Source of the DNA: Betaproteobacteria bacterium
GTDB lineage: Bacteria > Pseudomonadota > Gammaproteobacteria > Burkholderiales > SG8-39
Assembly: GCA_005883675.1 (NCBI GenBank)
Contig: VBCM01000081.1
Span: forward strand, 1 to 33,376
DNA length: 33,376 nucleotides
Reading direction: 5' to 3'
The notes below the pieces were generated by a model that was not told where the DNA came from, searched no databases, and worked only from the letters and a program-made list of their open reading frames with translations. Shown in pieces: positions 18,959 through 27,155 of this stretch. Each line of letters starts with the position of its first letter. The first letter of the stretch is position 1. A program made the position numbers and the translations under genes.

Positions 18959-20080
18959 CTACAGCGCGGCGAGCGCGGCCTGCAGGCGCGCGCCGGCGGC
19001 CGCCAGGCTACGCTCCTCGGCAACATGGCGCGCGGCTTCGCGCCCGAGCGCGGCGCGGCGCCCGGCATCGACGAGCAGCGCGCGCACCGCCGCGGCAAAG
19101 GCGTCTTCGTCGCCATAGGGAACGAGGCTACCGGTTCGCCCGTCGAGCACGATGTCGGGCACGCCGCGCGTCGCCGCCGCGACGACCGGCACGCCCGCTG
19201 CCTGCGCTTCGAGGAGCGCCATGCCGTAGGCCTCGTTCACCGCCGGCCAGGCGTAGAGATCGCATGATGCCAAGAGCTCGGCGATGCGCCGCTGGCCGAG
19301 CGCGCCGAGGAAAGCGACGCGGCGGTCGAAGAGCTTCTCCACCTCGGCGCGCATGGGGCCGTCGCCTGCCACGAGTAACCGGCAGTCAACGTCGCTTAGC
19401 TGCGCGAGCGCGGCCGCCAACACGCGGTAGGAGGCGAGCTTGTCGCCGCTACGCATCATCGCCACCACCGCAATCCAGGGCACTGCGGCATCGAGCGCAT
19501 GCTGGGCCGCGAGCTCGGCACGCAGGCGCAGCCGCTCGGCCCGCGCCGCGGCGTAAGGCGCGCTGTCGAGGAACGGCGGCAGGTGGAGGATGCGCTTCTC
19601 GTCGACGAGCTGGCGCAGCCCGCCAATATCGTCGCGCGAGGGCGAGATCACGAGCGACGCTTTGCGGATCGCGGCTGCGGTCGCCTCGTGGCCGAGCGCC
19701 CACGAGCCGTGCGCGCGCTTCGGGGCGTACGACGCTTCGGCGACCACGTAAGGGATGCCGAGCGCCTCGCTGATTGCGGGTCCGAGGTAATCGGGTGCCT
19801 TGTAGTAGAGGTGATAGGTGAACCAGAGCTCGGGGCGCGCCGTCGCCGCGCGCGCGCGCCACCCGTCGGCGAGCTGCGCGGCGAGCGTCTCGCCCTGGGC
19901 CGCGAGCGCGCGCTGGCGCGCCGCGTCGCCGTCGCCGTCGTAGGTGCGGAAGGTGGACGCGAGCTGCACTTGATGCCCCGCCGCAGCGAGCGCGTCCATC
20001 AAGAGCCCCGCTACGCGCCGATCGCCCGAAGGCGTGCCGTGCGTCGGCGACTTAAGCGGTGCGTAGTAGGCGATCCTCAT
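18959..20080 (-). CDS. GT4 family glycosyltransferase
   Basis: This encodes 373 residues in the GT-B fold. The N-terminus MRIAYYAPLKSPTHGTPSGDRR is typical of retaining glycosyltransferases. The donor-site EX7E motif is NEAYGMALLEAQAAGVPVVA, and GDGP precedes it in VAGDGPMRAEV. The start at ATG 20080 is chosen for the MRIAYYAPL start; it overlaps the end of the upstream GT4 gene by 29 bases in another frame. It differs clearly from that neighbour, so it is not a simple tandem duplicate. Confidence 0.88.
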   Translation of the reverse strand: MRIAYYAPLKSPTHGTPSGDRRVAGLLMDALAAAGHQVQLASTFRTYDGDGDAARQRALAAQGETLAAQLADGWRARAATARPELWFTYHLYYKAPDYLGPAISEALGIPYVVAEASYAPKRAHGSWALGHEATAAAIRKASLVISPSRDDIGGLRQLVDEKRILHLPPFLDSAPYAAARAERLRLRAELAAQHALDAAVPWIAVVAMMRSGDKLASYRVLAAALAQLSDVDCRLLVAGDGPMRAEVEKLFDRRVAFLGALGQRRIAELLASCDLYAWPAVNEAYGMALLEAQAAGVPVVAAATRGVPDIVLDGRTGSLVPYGDEDAFAAAVRALLVDAGRRAALGREAARHVAEERSLAAAGARLQAALAAL

Positions 20081-21302
20081 TCGCGGGCCCGAGGCCGAAG
20101 CGCGCGGCAAGCCGCTCGAAATTCGCCTCCAGCGCGAACTCGGTGCGCACGCGCGCCTGGCCGGCGTCGCCGAACCGGCGCCTGAGTGCCGGATCGCGGA
20201 TCAGCGCTTCCAGCGCCGCGGCGAGCGCCGGTACATCGTTCTCTGCGACCAGCAACCCGGTGCTGCCGTCGCGCAGCAGCTCTGGGATGGCGGAGACCCG
20301 CGTTGCCACGCACGCGAGCCCCTGGCTCTGCGCCTCGGCGAGCACGTTCGGCAGGCCGTCTCGGTCGCCGTCGCGCGCGATGCGGCAGGCGAGCGCGAAA
20401 AGATCCGCCGCCCGATACTCCGCGAGGAGCTCGTCCTGTGCGAGTGCGCCGCGCCAGTCAATGCGCTCGGCGATGCCGAGCGCGCGTGCCCGGCGGCGCA
20501 TCCTTGCGGCGAGCGGGCCGCCGCCTACGTGCACGAAGCGCCAATGCAGCTCCGCCGGCAGGCGCGCCAGCGCCTCGAGCAGGACATCGGTGCCCTTCTT
20601 CTCCACCAGGCGCGCGACCGAGAGGACGCGCACGGCGTGGCGCGCATCACTGCCGTCGGCCGCGCCGCGCAACGTACGATGCGCAGGGAAGCGCGCGAGA
20701 TCGATGCCGTGGTAGGCGAGCTCGACGCGTCCCGGCGGCGCGAGCGCGGCGAGATGCGCGTGGTTCGCGCGCGTGCAGGTCACGAGCCAGTCGCACGCGG
20801 CGAGCTTCTCGCGCTTTTCCCACTCGGGCGTGGTCCAGATGTCCTTGGCATGCGCCGAGGCGCTCCACGGCAGCCCGCGCAGGAGGCCCGCATAGCGCGC
20901 CACCGACGCCGGCGTATGCAGGAAGTGCGCGTGCAGCCGCCCGACATCGCGCGGCAGCTCGGCGGCGAGCACCAGCGCCTGGCCGAAGCGGCGGACACGA
21001 TTGGGCGTCGGATCGCGCGCCAAGTCTTTCAACCATTGCTCGCGCGCCGCTTTGTATGTAGGTAATTTGCGAACGGTGAACCAGGCGCGCAGCACGCGCA
21101 GCGGCTCGCGATAGAGGTACTCGGGCAGGTAGTGCACCGCGGCGCGGATCTCGCGATGCACCGGGTGCGCTCGCTCGTCGGTGGGACGGCGCAGCGAGAC
21201 GATCAGGATCTCGAGGCCGCGGCGCTCGAGCGCGGCGATCTCCTGCGCGATGAACGCTTCGGAGAGGCGCGGATAGCCCTTGAGGACGAAGGCGACGCGC
21301 AA
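20052..21302 (-). CDS. GT4 family glycosyltransferase (colanic acid/exopolysaccharide type)
   Basis: This encodes 416 residues in a GT-B fold. The N-terminus VAFVLKGYPRLSEAFIAQEI is typical of exopolysaccharide GT4 enzymes (WcaL/AmsK-like). HAHFLHTPASVA and VARLVEKKGTD are conserved, and the donor-binding EX7E equivalent is DGLPNVLAEAQSQG. The start is TTG 21302, immediately after the stop of the GT28 gene; no other start fits the N-terminal motif. It supports a surface polysaccharide role for the operon. Confidence 0.87.
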   Translation of the reverse strand: MRVAFVLKGYPRLSEAFIAQEIAALERRGLEILIVSLRRPTDERAHPVHREIRAAVHYLPEYLYREPLRVLRAWFTVRKLPTYKAAREQWLKDLARDPTPNRVRRFGQALVLAAELPRDVGRLHAHFLHTPASVARYAGLLRGLPWSASAHAKDIWTTPEWEKREKLAACDWLVTCTRANHAHLAALAPPGRVELAYHGIDLARFPAHRTLRGAADGSDARHAVRVLSVARLVEKKGTDVLLEALARLPAELHWRFVHVGGGPLAARMRRRARALGIAERIDWRGALAQDELLAEYRAADLFALACRIARDGDRDGLPNVLAEAQSQGLACVATRVSAIPELLRDGSTGLLVAENDVPALAAALEALIRDPALRRRFGDAGQARVRTEFALEANFERLAARFGLGPANEDRLLRTA

Positions 21303-21303
21303 C

Positions 21304-22530
21304 TTAATGGATGCGGGAGACGCGGGCGGGCGCGACGGCCTCTTCGGCGGGCTCGATCCAAGGCGCCACCAGCCGCGACACGTTGATCAGGCCCTCGAGC
21401 AACCCCGGGACCACGACTTCCGAGGGCCGCTTCTGGCGCGGCAGCGCCCGCAGCGCCGCCGCCATCACCGACGGCTCGTAGCCGGCGTCGTCGGAGAGCA
21501 TGCTGACCAGGCCCAGCTCCGCCGCGCGCGAGGCGCGGATGTGCTGCTCGAGGCGCGGCGCGGTGCGCGGCACGATGAGCGCGCGCTTGTCGAGCGAGAT
21601 CACCTCGCAGAAGGTGTTATAGCCGCCCATCGCCACGACGCCGGCGGCGCGCGCCACCAGCGTCTCGAGCTGCTTGTGGAAGGTGATCGCGTCGACGCGC
21701 TTCAATTTCGCCGCGCGATCCATGAACTCCGCCTGGCGCTCCGGCTGCATGAAGGGGCCGAGCACGAGGAGCGCCGGATACGGCAGCAGCGGATCGTGTT
21801 CGTAGGCGCGCAGCACCCAGTCGATCAGCGCCTCGCCATCGCCGCCACCGCCGGTCGTCACGAGAACGAACGGGCGCTTGGCGATCTCTGGCAGGCGCGC
21901 GGGCGCGCCGCTCGTGGAGACCTCGCGATGCAGGTAGCCGGTATAGACCATCTTCTGGCGCACACGCGGCGGAAGGGCGATGCCCTCGAGCGGATCGCAG
22001 ATCTGCGGCAGGCCGTAGACCCAGATCTCGTCGTAGAGGTCGCGCAGAGCGGGCATCGCTTTCTTGCGCTGCCACTCGGGCTCGAGGAGGCGCGGCTCGT
22101 CCATCACGTCGCGCAGCCCGAGTACCAGGCGCGTGCCGCGGCGCTTGAGCGCCTTCAGCGTGGGCAGCACTTCGCCCCTGAGCCCGACCGGCTCCTTGTC
22201 GACGATGAAGAGATCCGGGTCGAAGATCTCCGCGGTGTGCTGGATGATCGAGGCGCGCATCGACAGCGTCTCGGCGATGTCGAGGTGCAGGTTGAGCGGC
22301 GTGTACTCGCCGTTGCGCAGCTTGATGACGCCGGGCACGCGCACGAAGTCGACGCGCGCGCGGAAGTCGAAGCTGCCGATGATCGGCGAGCCGGAAAGGA
22401 TCAGGACCGAGAGCTGCTTGTAGCGCTCGACCAGCGCATGCGCGATCGCGCGGCAGCGGCGCAGGTGGCCGAGTCCGAAGGTGTCGTGGCTGTAGATGAG
22501 TATGCGACCATCCTTGCGGCTCGCTCGCAT
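21304..22530 (-). CDS. GT28/MurG-like glycosyltransferase (second copy)
   Basis: This encodes 408 residues. The glycine-rich HDTFGLGHLRRCRAIAHAL motif is at the N-terminus, and VLVTTGGGGDG and AMGGYNTFCEVISL form the nucleotide-sugar half. ATG 22530 is preceded by a strong purine-rich ribosome site (GGGAGGGGAGG). It is related to the 17283-18392 protein, but the two differ widely outside the motifs. It is the second gene of the operon, following the PP-loop enzyme by 38 bases. The enzymes of this group that I know act on lipid-linked or glycan acceptors. Confidence 0.86.
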   Translation of the reverse strand: MRASRKDGRILIYSHDTFGLGHLRRCRAIAHALVERYKQLSVLILSGSPIIGSFDFRARVDFVRVPGVIKLRNGEYTPLNLHLDIAETLSMRASIIQHTAEIFDPDLFIVDKEPVGLRGEVLPTLKALKRRGTRLVLGLRDVMDEPRLLEPEWQRKKAMPALRDLYDEIWVYGLPQICDPLEGIALPPRVRQKMVYTGYLHREVSTSGAPARLPEIAKRPFVLVTTGGGGDGEALIDWVLRAYEHDPLLPYPALLVLGPFMQPERQAEFMDRAAKLKRVDAITFHKQLETLVARAAGVVAMGGYNTFCEVISLDKRALIVPRTAPRLEQHIRASRAAELGLVSMLSDDAGYEPSVMAAALRALPRQKRPSEVVVPGLLEGLINVSRLVAPWIEPAEEAVAPARVSRIH

Positions 22531-22568
22531 ACCGGGCCTCCCCTCCCAAAGGAAGGGCAATTCTCGGC

Positions 22569-23156
22569 TCAAATTTCCTCCCGGGCAAGACAGGCCTTGC
22601 AGGCACCGCAGGGCCGAAAACCCGCCGCCGCGCGCACCGGGCGCCGGCACGACCAGGTCATCTCCAGCAGCTCGCCGGGCAGCGCCGCGGCGAGCTCGCG
22701 CTTGGCTGCGTGGTACACGGGGTAGATCCATTCGATGCGCGGCGCGCCGAGCTTGCGCGCGCGATAGCACTCGTAGAGCGCGTCGAACACGCGGCGCTGG
22801 CGCGCCGAGCGGTTCTCGATATCGGTATCGCGCGCGAGCGCAGCCACCGCGATGCGATCGCAGGCAGGTGTGTCGATCGCCACCTGGCAGGCGACGAACG
22901 CCACGCACAGGTAATCGATCGGAATCGCCTCCAGCTCGCCGAAATCGAGCGCGGACTGCGAATAGCGGAAAGGCCGGTAGCGGCTGCGGCACCACGCGAC
23001 GATGCGCTCCGCCGCCGCCTGCTCGGCCTCGGCGCGGTTCTCGCGATTCGCCATGCGGATGTGATGCACCCGCAGCTCCTCGGCGCTCTCGGCGAGGAGC
23101 TTCACCAGCATCGCGGTGCTGTCGAGGCCGCCGGAGAACATGACGAGCGTGGTCAT
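22569..23156 (-). CDS. QueC-like PP-loop ATP pyrophosphatase with zinc-ribbon cysteines
   Basis: This encodes 195 residues. The PP-loop SGGLDST lies at about residues 8-14. A C-terminal four-cysteine site is formed by C170 and PCGACKAC (C183, C186, C189), as in QueC (7-cyano-7-deazaguanine synthase). It is shorter than typical QueC (about 220-230 residues), and the spacing of the first cysteine is wider. No queD, queE or queF lies nearby; instead it opens a glycosyltransferase operon. Either it is a QueC paralogue that amidates or activates a carboxylate in another pathway, or a relocated queC. ATG 23156 is the only start that keeps the PP-loop at the N-terminus. Confidence 0.82.
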   Translation of the reverse strand: MTTLVMFSGGLDSTAMLVKLLAESAEELRVHHIRMANRENRAEAEQAAAERIVAWCRSRYRPFRYSQSALDFGELEAIPIDYLCVAFVACQVAIDTPACDRIAVAALARDTDIENRSARQRRVFDALYECYRARKLGAPRIEWIYPVYHAAKRELAAALPGELLEMTWSCRRPVRAAAGFRPCGACKACLAREEI

Positions 23157-23201
23157 AGAAGTAGAGGCAGAGGCAGCGGAAATTCTATTAGCATTGCCGC
23201 C
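23157..23201. promoter_or_regulatory. Divergent promoter region between QueC-like gene and SDR gene
   Basis: This 45-base gap separates two divergent operons. On the minus strand TAGAAT (23182-23187) is a near-consensus -10 about 27 bases ahead of the QueC-like ATG. The plus strand shows only a weak AT-rich element. No -35 is clear for either direction. Confidence 0.35.
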
Positions 23202-23978
23202 ATGAACGTCCGGCAGCTCTTCGAGCTCGGCGGCAAGCACGCGCTCGTCACCGGCGGCTCGCGCGGCCTCGGCCTGCAGATCGCCGTCGCGCTCGGCGAG
23301 ATGGGCGCGAAAGTGGCGATCACCGCACGCAAGAAGGACGAACTCGACCAAGCCGTCGCGCAACTGCGTGCGCGCGGCATCGAGTGCGATGCGTTGGTCT
23401 GCGACCTCGGCAAGCGCGAGGCGATCGTGCCGCTGGCCGACGATGTGCTGCGCCGCTACGGCCGCGTGGAAATCCTGGTGAACAACGCCGGCGCCACCTG
23501 GGGCGCGCCGGCCGAGGAGCACCCGCTCGAAGCGTGGGACAAGCTCGTCAATCTCAACCTCACCGCCGTGTTCGTGCTCACCCAGCACATCGGCCGCAAG
23601 TCGATGATCCCCGCGCGCTGGGGGCGCGTCATCAACGTGGCGTCGATCGCCGGGCTGATGGGCCAGGATCCGCGCATCGTGCGCACCATCGCTTACAACG
23701 CCACGAAGGGCGGCGTCGTCAACTTCACGCGCGCGCTCGCCGCCGAATGGGGCGAGCACGGCATCACCGTGAATGCGATCTGCCCCGGGTTTTTCCCCTC
23801 CAAGATGACCCAGGCGACGCTCGACACCACGGGCGAGCTGATCCGCGACTGGACGCCGAACAAGCGGCTGGGCAACGACGAGGACCTGAAGGGCCTCGCG
23901 GTGCTGCTGGCCTCAGAAGCGTCGCGACACATCACCGGCCAGGCGATCGCGGTGGACGGCGGCGCGACGGTGATATGA
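23202..23978 (+). CDS. SDR family oxidoreductase (first of the plus-strand operon)
   Basis: This encodes 258 residues of a classical short-chain dehydrogenase. The cofactor motif is TGGSRGLG, with NNAG, catalytic serine in NVASIAG and the YxxxK pair in AYNATKGG. The C-terminal TGQAIAVDGG is typical of FabG/gluconate 5-dehydrogenase-like members. It is likely NAD(P)H-dependent. It stands divergent from the glycan operon and overlaps the downstream thioesterase gene by 4 bases (ATGA), so the four plus-strand genes here are one operon. Confidence 0.93.
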   Translation: MNVRQLFELGGKHALVTGGSRGLGLQIAVALGEMGAKVAITARKKDELDQAVAQLRARGIECDALVCDLGKREAIVPLADDVLRRYGRVEILVNNAGATWGAPAEEHPLEAWDKLVNLNLTAVFVLTQHIGRKSMIPARWGRVINVASIAGLMGQDPRIVRTIAYNATKGGVVNFTRALAAEWGEHGITVNAICPGFFPSKMTQATLDTTGELIRDWTPNKRLGNDEDLKGLAVLLASEASRHITGQAIAVDGGATVI

Positions 23979-24391
23979 GCGACGCATTGCAGTTCGCGCG
24001 CGACTATCAGAAGCGCATCCCCTTCATCCAGCACCTGCAGATCCGCACCGAGGCGCTCGACAAAGGCACGGCGCGGCTCTCGGTGCCGGTCGAGCCGCAT
24101 CTCACCAACAGCTTGGGCACCGTGCACGGCGGCGTGATCATGTCGCTCCTCGACGTCGCGCTCTGCACCGCGGCGCGCACCCTGCATCCGGAGTCGGTGG
24201 GCGTGATCACCATTAATCTCAGCACGTCGTTCATCGGCGCGGGCGGCGGCGCCAAGCTCTACGCCGACGCGCGCGTGCTGCAGGACGCTCGCAGCATGAG
24301 CTTCGTCGAGGGCGAAGCGAAGAACGAGGACGGCACGCTGGTAGCGAAAGCCATCGCCACCGTGCGCGTGCTCCACAAGGAGAAGCGATGA
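23975..24391 (+). CDS. PaaI-like hotdog-fold thioesterase
   Basis: This encodes 138 residues. The hotdog thioesterase signature VHGGVIMSLLDVA is present, preceded by HLTNSLGT, as in PaaI/YbgC-type acyl-CoA thioesterases. It releases CoA from acyl or aryl thioesters in the cytoplasm. The start overlaps the SDR stop and its end overlaps the VOC gene, both by ATGA. The link with an SDR suggests clearance of a CoA-bound intermediate; the exact substrate is unknown. Confidence 0.92.
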   Translation: MSDALQFARDYQKRIPFIQHLQIRTEALDKGTARLSVPVEPHLTNSLGTVHGGVIMSLLDVALCTAARTLHPESVGVITINLSTSFIGAGGGAKLYADARVLQDARSMSFVEGEAKNEDGTLVAKAIATVRVLHKEKR

Positions 24392-24990
24392 AGCGCGAAA
24401 CCTTGCCCCGAGGCAAAGCGAAGATCCAGGCCACCACGCGCGGCGTGCACCATCTCGCGCTCAACACCGAGGATATGCGCACGACGATGGATTTCTACAC
24501 GCGCCTCGTCGGCATGCCGCTCGTGCACGCGATGAAGGTGCCGCCCGGCCTCGGCACCGGGCCGGGCAATCGCGGCAATCCCCCCTACGAGGAGATCCGG
24601 CACTACTTCTTCGACATGGGCAACGACTCGCTGCTCGCGTTCTTCGAGATGCCGCGCGGCGCCGAGCCGCGCGCCAAGCGCGACGCCATCGGCGGCATGC
24701 AGCACGTGGCCTTCGCCGTGACGCCGAAGAATTTCGCCGCGCTGCGCAAGCGCCTCGCCGCGGCGAACGTGCCCTGCGACGGCCCGATCGACATCCTGCC
24801 CGGGCTCGTCTCGATCTACTTCCTCGACCCGAACGGCATCCGGCTCGAAGCATGCTGCCAGCCCGCGGCCGCCGAGCGGCCGCGGGTGATCCGCTCGGTG
24901 GCGCAGCGGCGCGACGACGCGCGCGGCGAGCTGGAAAGCATCGACCCGGCGTGGGCCGCGGCTACAATTGCGGCGGGGAGGTTCAAATGA
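24388..24990 (+). CDS. VOC (glyoxalase/dioxygenase superfamily) protein
   Basis: This encodes 200 residues. The two beta-alpha-beta-beta-beta modules are clear: VHHLALNTEDMRTTMDFYTR with the first metal His, FFEMP, then QHVAFAV and IRLEACC with the last metal Glu. This complete metal set (His, Glu, His, Glu) suggests an active metal enzyme such as a lyase or extradiol-type protein rather than a binding protein. The last 30 residues are charged and variable. It overlaps both neighbours by 4 bases. Confidence 0.88.
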   Translation: MKRETLPRGKAKIQATTRGVHHLALNTEDMRTTMDFYTRLVGMPLVHAMKVPPGLGTGPGNRGNPPYEEIRHYFFDMGNDSLLAFFEMPRGAEPRAKRDAIGGMQHVAFAVTPKNFAALRKRLAAANVPCDGPIDILPGLVSIYFLDPNGIRLEACCQPAAAERPRVIRSVAQRRDDARGELESIDPAWAAATIAAGRFK

Positions 24991-25718
24991 GCGCAAATCC
25001 GCAAGCGGCCGCGACCGGCATCGCGCACGCGAGAGTCGTGCCGATGGGCAACGGGTGGAACTGGATCGCCAGCGCGTGGCCGATCTTTAGCCGTGCTGCC
25101 GGCGTCTGGATCGGCATGGTGGTCGCGCTTTTGCTGATCATCATCGTCGCTCACCTGATCCCCTTCATCGGGGCAATCGCGATCCAGATCCTGTGGCCGG
25201 TGTTCGTCGGCGGCCTGATGATCGCGAGCCGCACCATCGACGGGGGCGGGCAGGCCCGGTTCAGCCAGCTCTTTGCCGGGTTCCAGCAGCGCACGGGGAC
25301 GCTCGTCACGCTGGGCGTCGTGTGGCTCGTCGTTTCCTTCCTCATCGTGGCAATCGTGGTCGGGATCACCGGCGTTTCGGTGTTCGCTCTCATGGGCGCG
25401 AATCCGGAGCAGGTATTCGCCGCGGCCGCCACGGCGCTCCTCGCCGCACTGCTCATACTCGCGCTGATGCTGCCGCTCGTGATGGCCACCTGGTTCGCCC
25501 CGGCCCTCATCGTGTTCCAGGGCATGGGGGTGGCCGCGGCGATGAAGGCGAGCTTTATCGGCTCCCTGAAGAACGTCCTGCCGTTCCTCCTGTACGGCAT
25601 CATCGCAATGGTGGCCGGCGTGATCGCGTCCCTGCCCGTCGGGCTGGGCTGGCTCGTGCTCGGCCCGGTGCTCACCGCCTCGGTGTACACGAGCTACCGC
25701 GATATCTACTTCGAATAG
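24987..25718 (+). CDS. BPSS1780-family integral membrane protein
   Basis: This encodes 243 residues. VPMGNGWNWIASAWPIF and the end SVYTSYRDIYFE are the hallmarks of this family, which I know mainly from betaproteobacteria. Five or six hydrophobic spans cover residues 40-235. The function is unknown. A strong ribosome site (GGGGAGG) precedes ATG 24987, which overlaps the VOC stop. It ends 8 bases from the end of the convergent SDR gene, leaving no room for a separate terminator. Confidence 0.9.
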   Translation: MSANPQAAATGIAHARVVPMGNGWNWIASAWPIFSRAAGVWIGMVVALLLIIIVAHLIPFIGAIAIQILWPVFVGGLMIASRTIDGGGQARFSQLFAGFQQRTGTLVTLGVVWLVVSFLIVAIVVGITGVSVFALMGANPEQVFAAAATALLAALLILALMLPLVMATWFAPALIVFQGMGVAAAMKASFIGSLKNVLPFLLYGIIAMVAGVIASLPVGLGWLVLGPVLTASVYTSYRDIYFE

Positions 25719-25726
25719 CGCCGACG

Positions 25727-26482
25727 CTAGCTCTTCGGCGCCTCAAGCCCGCCGATCAGGAAACGGTTCCACGTCGGGCTGATGATGATCTCGTTCACGC
25801 AGACGCGCGGCGGCAGCGTGGCGATGAAGGCAAGCGTGCGCCCAAGGTCCTCCGGCTGCAGCATCTTCGCGCGCACTTCCGGCGTGGGAGGCACTGGGCG
25901 CTTCTCCAGGATCGGCGTCGCCGCCTCGCCGGGCAGCACCGAGGTCGCGCGGATGCCGTTCGTACATTCCTCAAGGTTGATGGACTCCGTGAGGGCGATG
26001 ACCGCCCGCTTGGTGGCGTTGTAGCCCGGCCCGGTGAGCGTGCTGGCGTAGCGGCCGGCCCACGACGAGATGTTGATGATGAGGCCGTCCTTGCGCGCGC
26101 GCATGCCGGCAAGCACCGCCTGCACGCAGTAGAACATCCCCGAGAGGTTGACCGAGACGATCTCGTCCCAGCCTTCGGCGCTGACGTCGCGGAAGCTGCG
26201 TTTGGGCAGGTTGATGCCGGCGCTATTCACCAGGATGTCGACGCGCCCGTGGCGCTTGTGGATGTCCGAGGCGGCGGCAGCGACCTGGTGCTTGTCGCCC
26301 ACGTTGCAGACGCAGATCTCGGCCTTTGCATGCTTCGCCGCCGCCTCGAGCGTCGCGCGCGTGCGGCCGGCGAGCACCACTTTCGCCCCCAGCTTCGCAA
26401 ACTCGATCGCGGCGGCGAGGCCGATGCCCGAGCCGCCGCCGGTGATCCACGCGACCTTACCGTCGAGCGTATTGCTTGGCAC
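25727..26482 (-). CDS. SDR family oxidoreductase
   Basis: This encodes 251 residues with cofactor motif TGGGSGIG, NSAG, catalytic serine in NISSWAG and the Tyr-Lys pair in YNATK. The last 30 residues (RVCVNEIIISPTWN) fit the group of SDRs that act on small alcohols or hydroxyacyl compounds. It is the last gene of the minus-strand catabolic operon; its ATG lies within the final codons of the GST gene (26-base overlap, other frame). Confidence 0.92.
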   Translation of the reverse strand: MPSNTLDGKVAWITGGGSGIGLAAAIEFAKLGAKVVLAGRTRATLEAAAKHAKAEICVCNVGDKHQVAAAASDIHKRHGRVDILVNSAGINLPKRSFRDVSAEGWDEIVSVNLSGMFYCVQAVLAGMRARKDGLIINISSWAGRYASTLTGPGYNATKRAVIALTESINLEECTNGIRATSVLPGEAATPILEKRPVPPTPEVRAKMLQPEDLGRTLAFIATLPPRVCVNEIIISPTWNRFLIGGLEAPKS

Positions 26483-27155
26483 CGAAGAGCACCTCCGCTT
26501 GTTCTTTGCTGAAGCCCGGCGTCTGGCGCCGGCGTTCGGCGAGCACTTCCAGCGCCTTCTTGACCGCGGGGCGCTCTGCGATGCGATCGCGCCAGCGCTT
26601 GACGTGGGGATGTTCGTCGATGTTCACGCCCTGGCGCTCCGGCGCGCGCAGCCACGGCATGGTCGCCATGTCGGCGATGGTGTACTCGTCGCAGGCGAGC
26701 CACTCGCTTTTCGCGAGCTGCCGGTCGAGCACGCCGTAGAGCCGGTTGGCCTCGTTCTTGTAGCGGTTCATGGCGTACTCGATTCTCTCCGGCGCATAGC
26801 CGAGGAAGTGATGCGCCTGGCCGAGCATCGGGCCGACGTGGCCCATTTGCGTCATCACCCACTGCATCACCTGCCAGCGCTTGCGAATGTCCTTCGGCAG
26901 GAATTTGCCGGTCTTCGAGGCGAGATAAAAAAGCATGGCGCCCGACTCCGCGAGCGCGAACGGCTTTCCGTCGGGCCCCCGCTGATCGATCATCGCCGGG
27001 ATCTTGTTGTTGGGCGAAATCGCGAGGAAGTCGGGCTTGAACTGATCGCCCGCGCCGATATCGATGGGATGCACCCGGTACTCGAGGCCCGTCTCCTCGA
27101 GCATGATGTGGATCTTGTGCCCGTTCGGCGTAGGCCAGGTATAAAGGTCGATCAT
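26457..27155 (-). CDS. yfcG: YfcG-like glutathione S-transferase family protein
   Basis: This encodes 232 residues. MIDLYTWPTPNGHK at the N-terminus carries the TPNGHK signature of the nu-class/YfcG group, which use Thr/Asn rather than a catalytic Tyr, Ser or Cys and show disulfide-bond reductase activity with glutathione. ISPNNKIPAMID and ESGAMLFYLA form the glutathione site, and the helical C-terminal domain ends near 215. It overlaps the CurA-like gene upstream by 4 bases. In this operon it may handle reactive or quinone-like intermediates (inference). Confidence 0.9.
   Translation of the reverse strand: MIDLYTWPTPNGHKIHIMLEETGLEYRVHPIDIGAGDQFKPDFLAISPNNKIPAMIDQRGPDGKPFALAESGAMLFYLASKTGKFLPKDIRKRWQVMQWVMTQMGHVGPMLGQAHHFLGYAPERIEYAMNRYKNEANRLYGVLDRQLAKSEWLACDEYTIADMATMPWLRAPERQGVNIDEHPHVKRWRDRIAERPAVKKALEVLAERRRQTPGFSKEQAEVLFGAKQYARR

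Noticed and set aside
22569-23156. Phage- or defence-type use of the QueC-like protein (DNA modification by 7-deazaguanine)
   Set aside because: No dpd-like or phage genes are nearby; all downstream genes are glycan-type.
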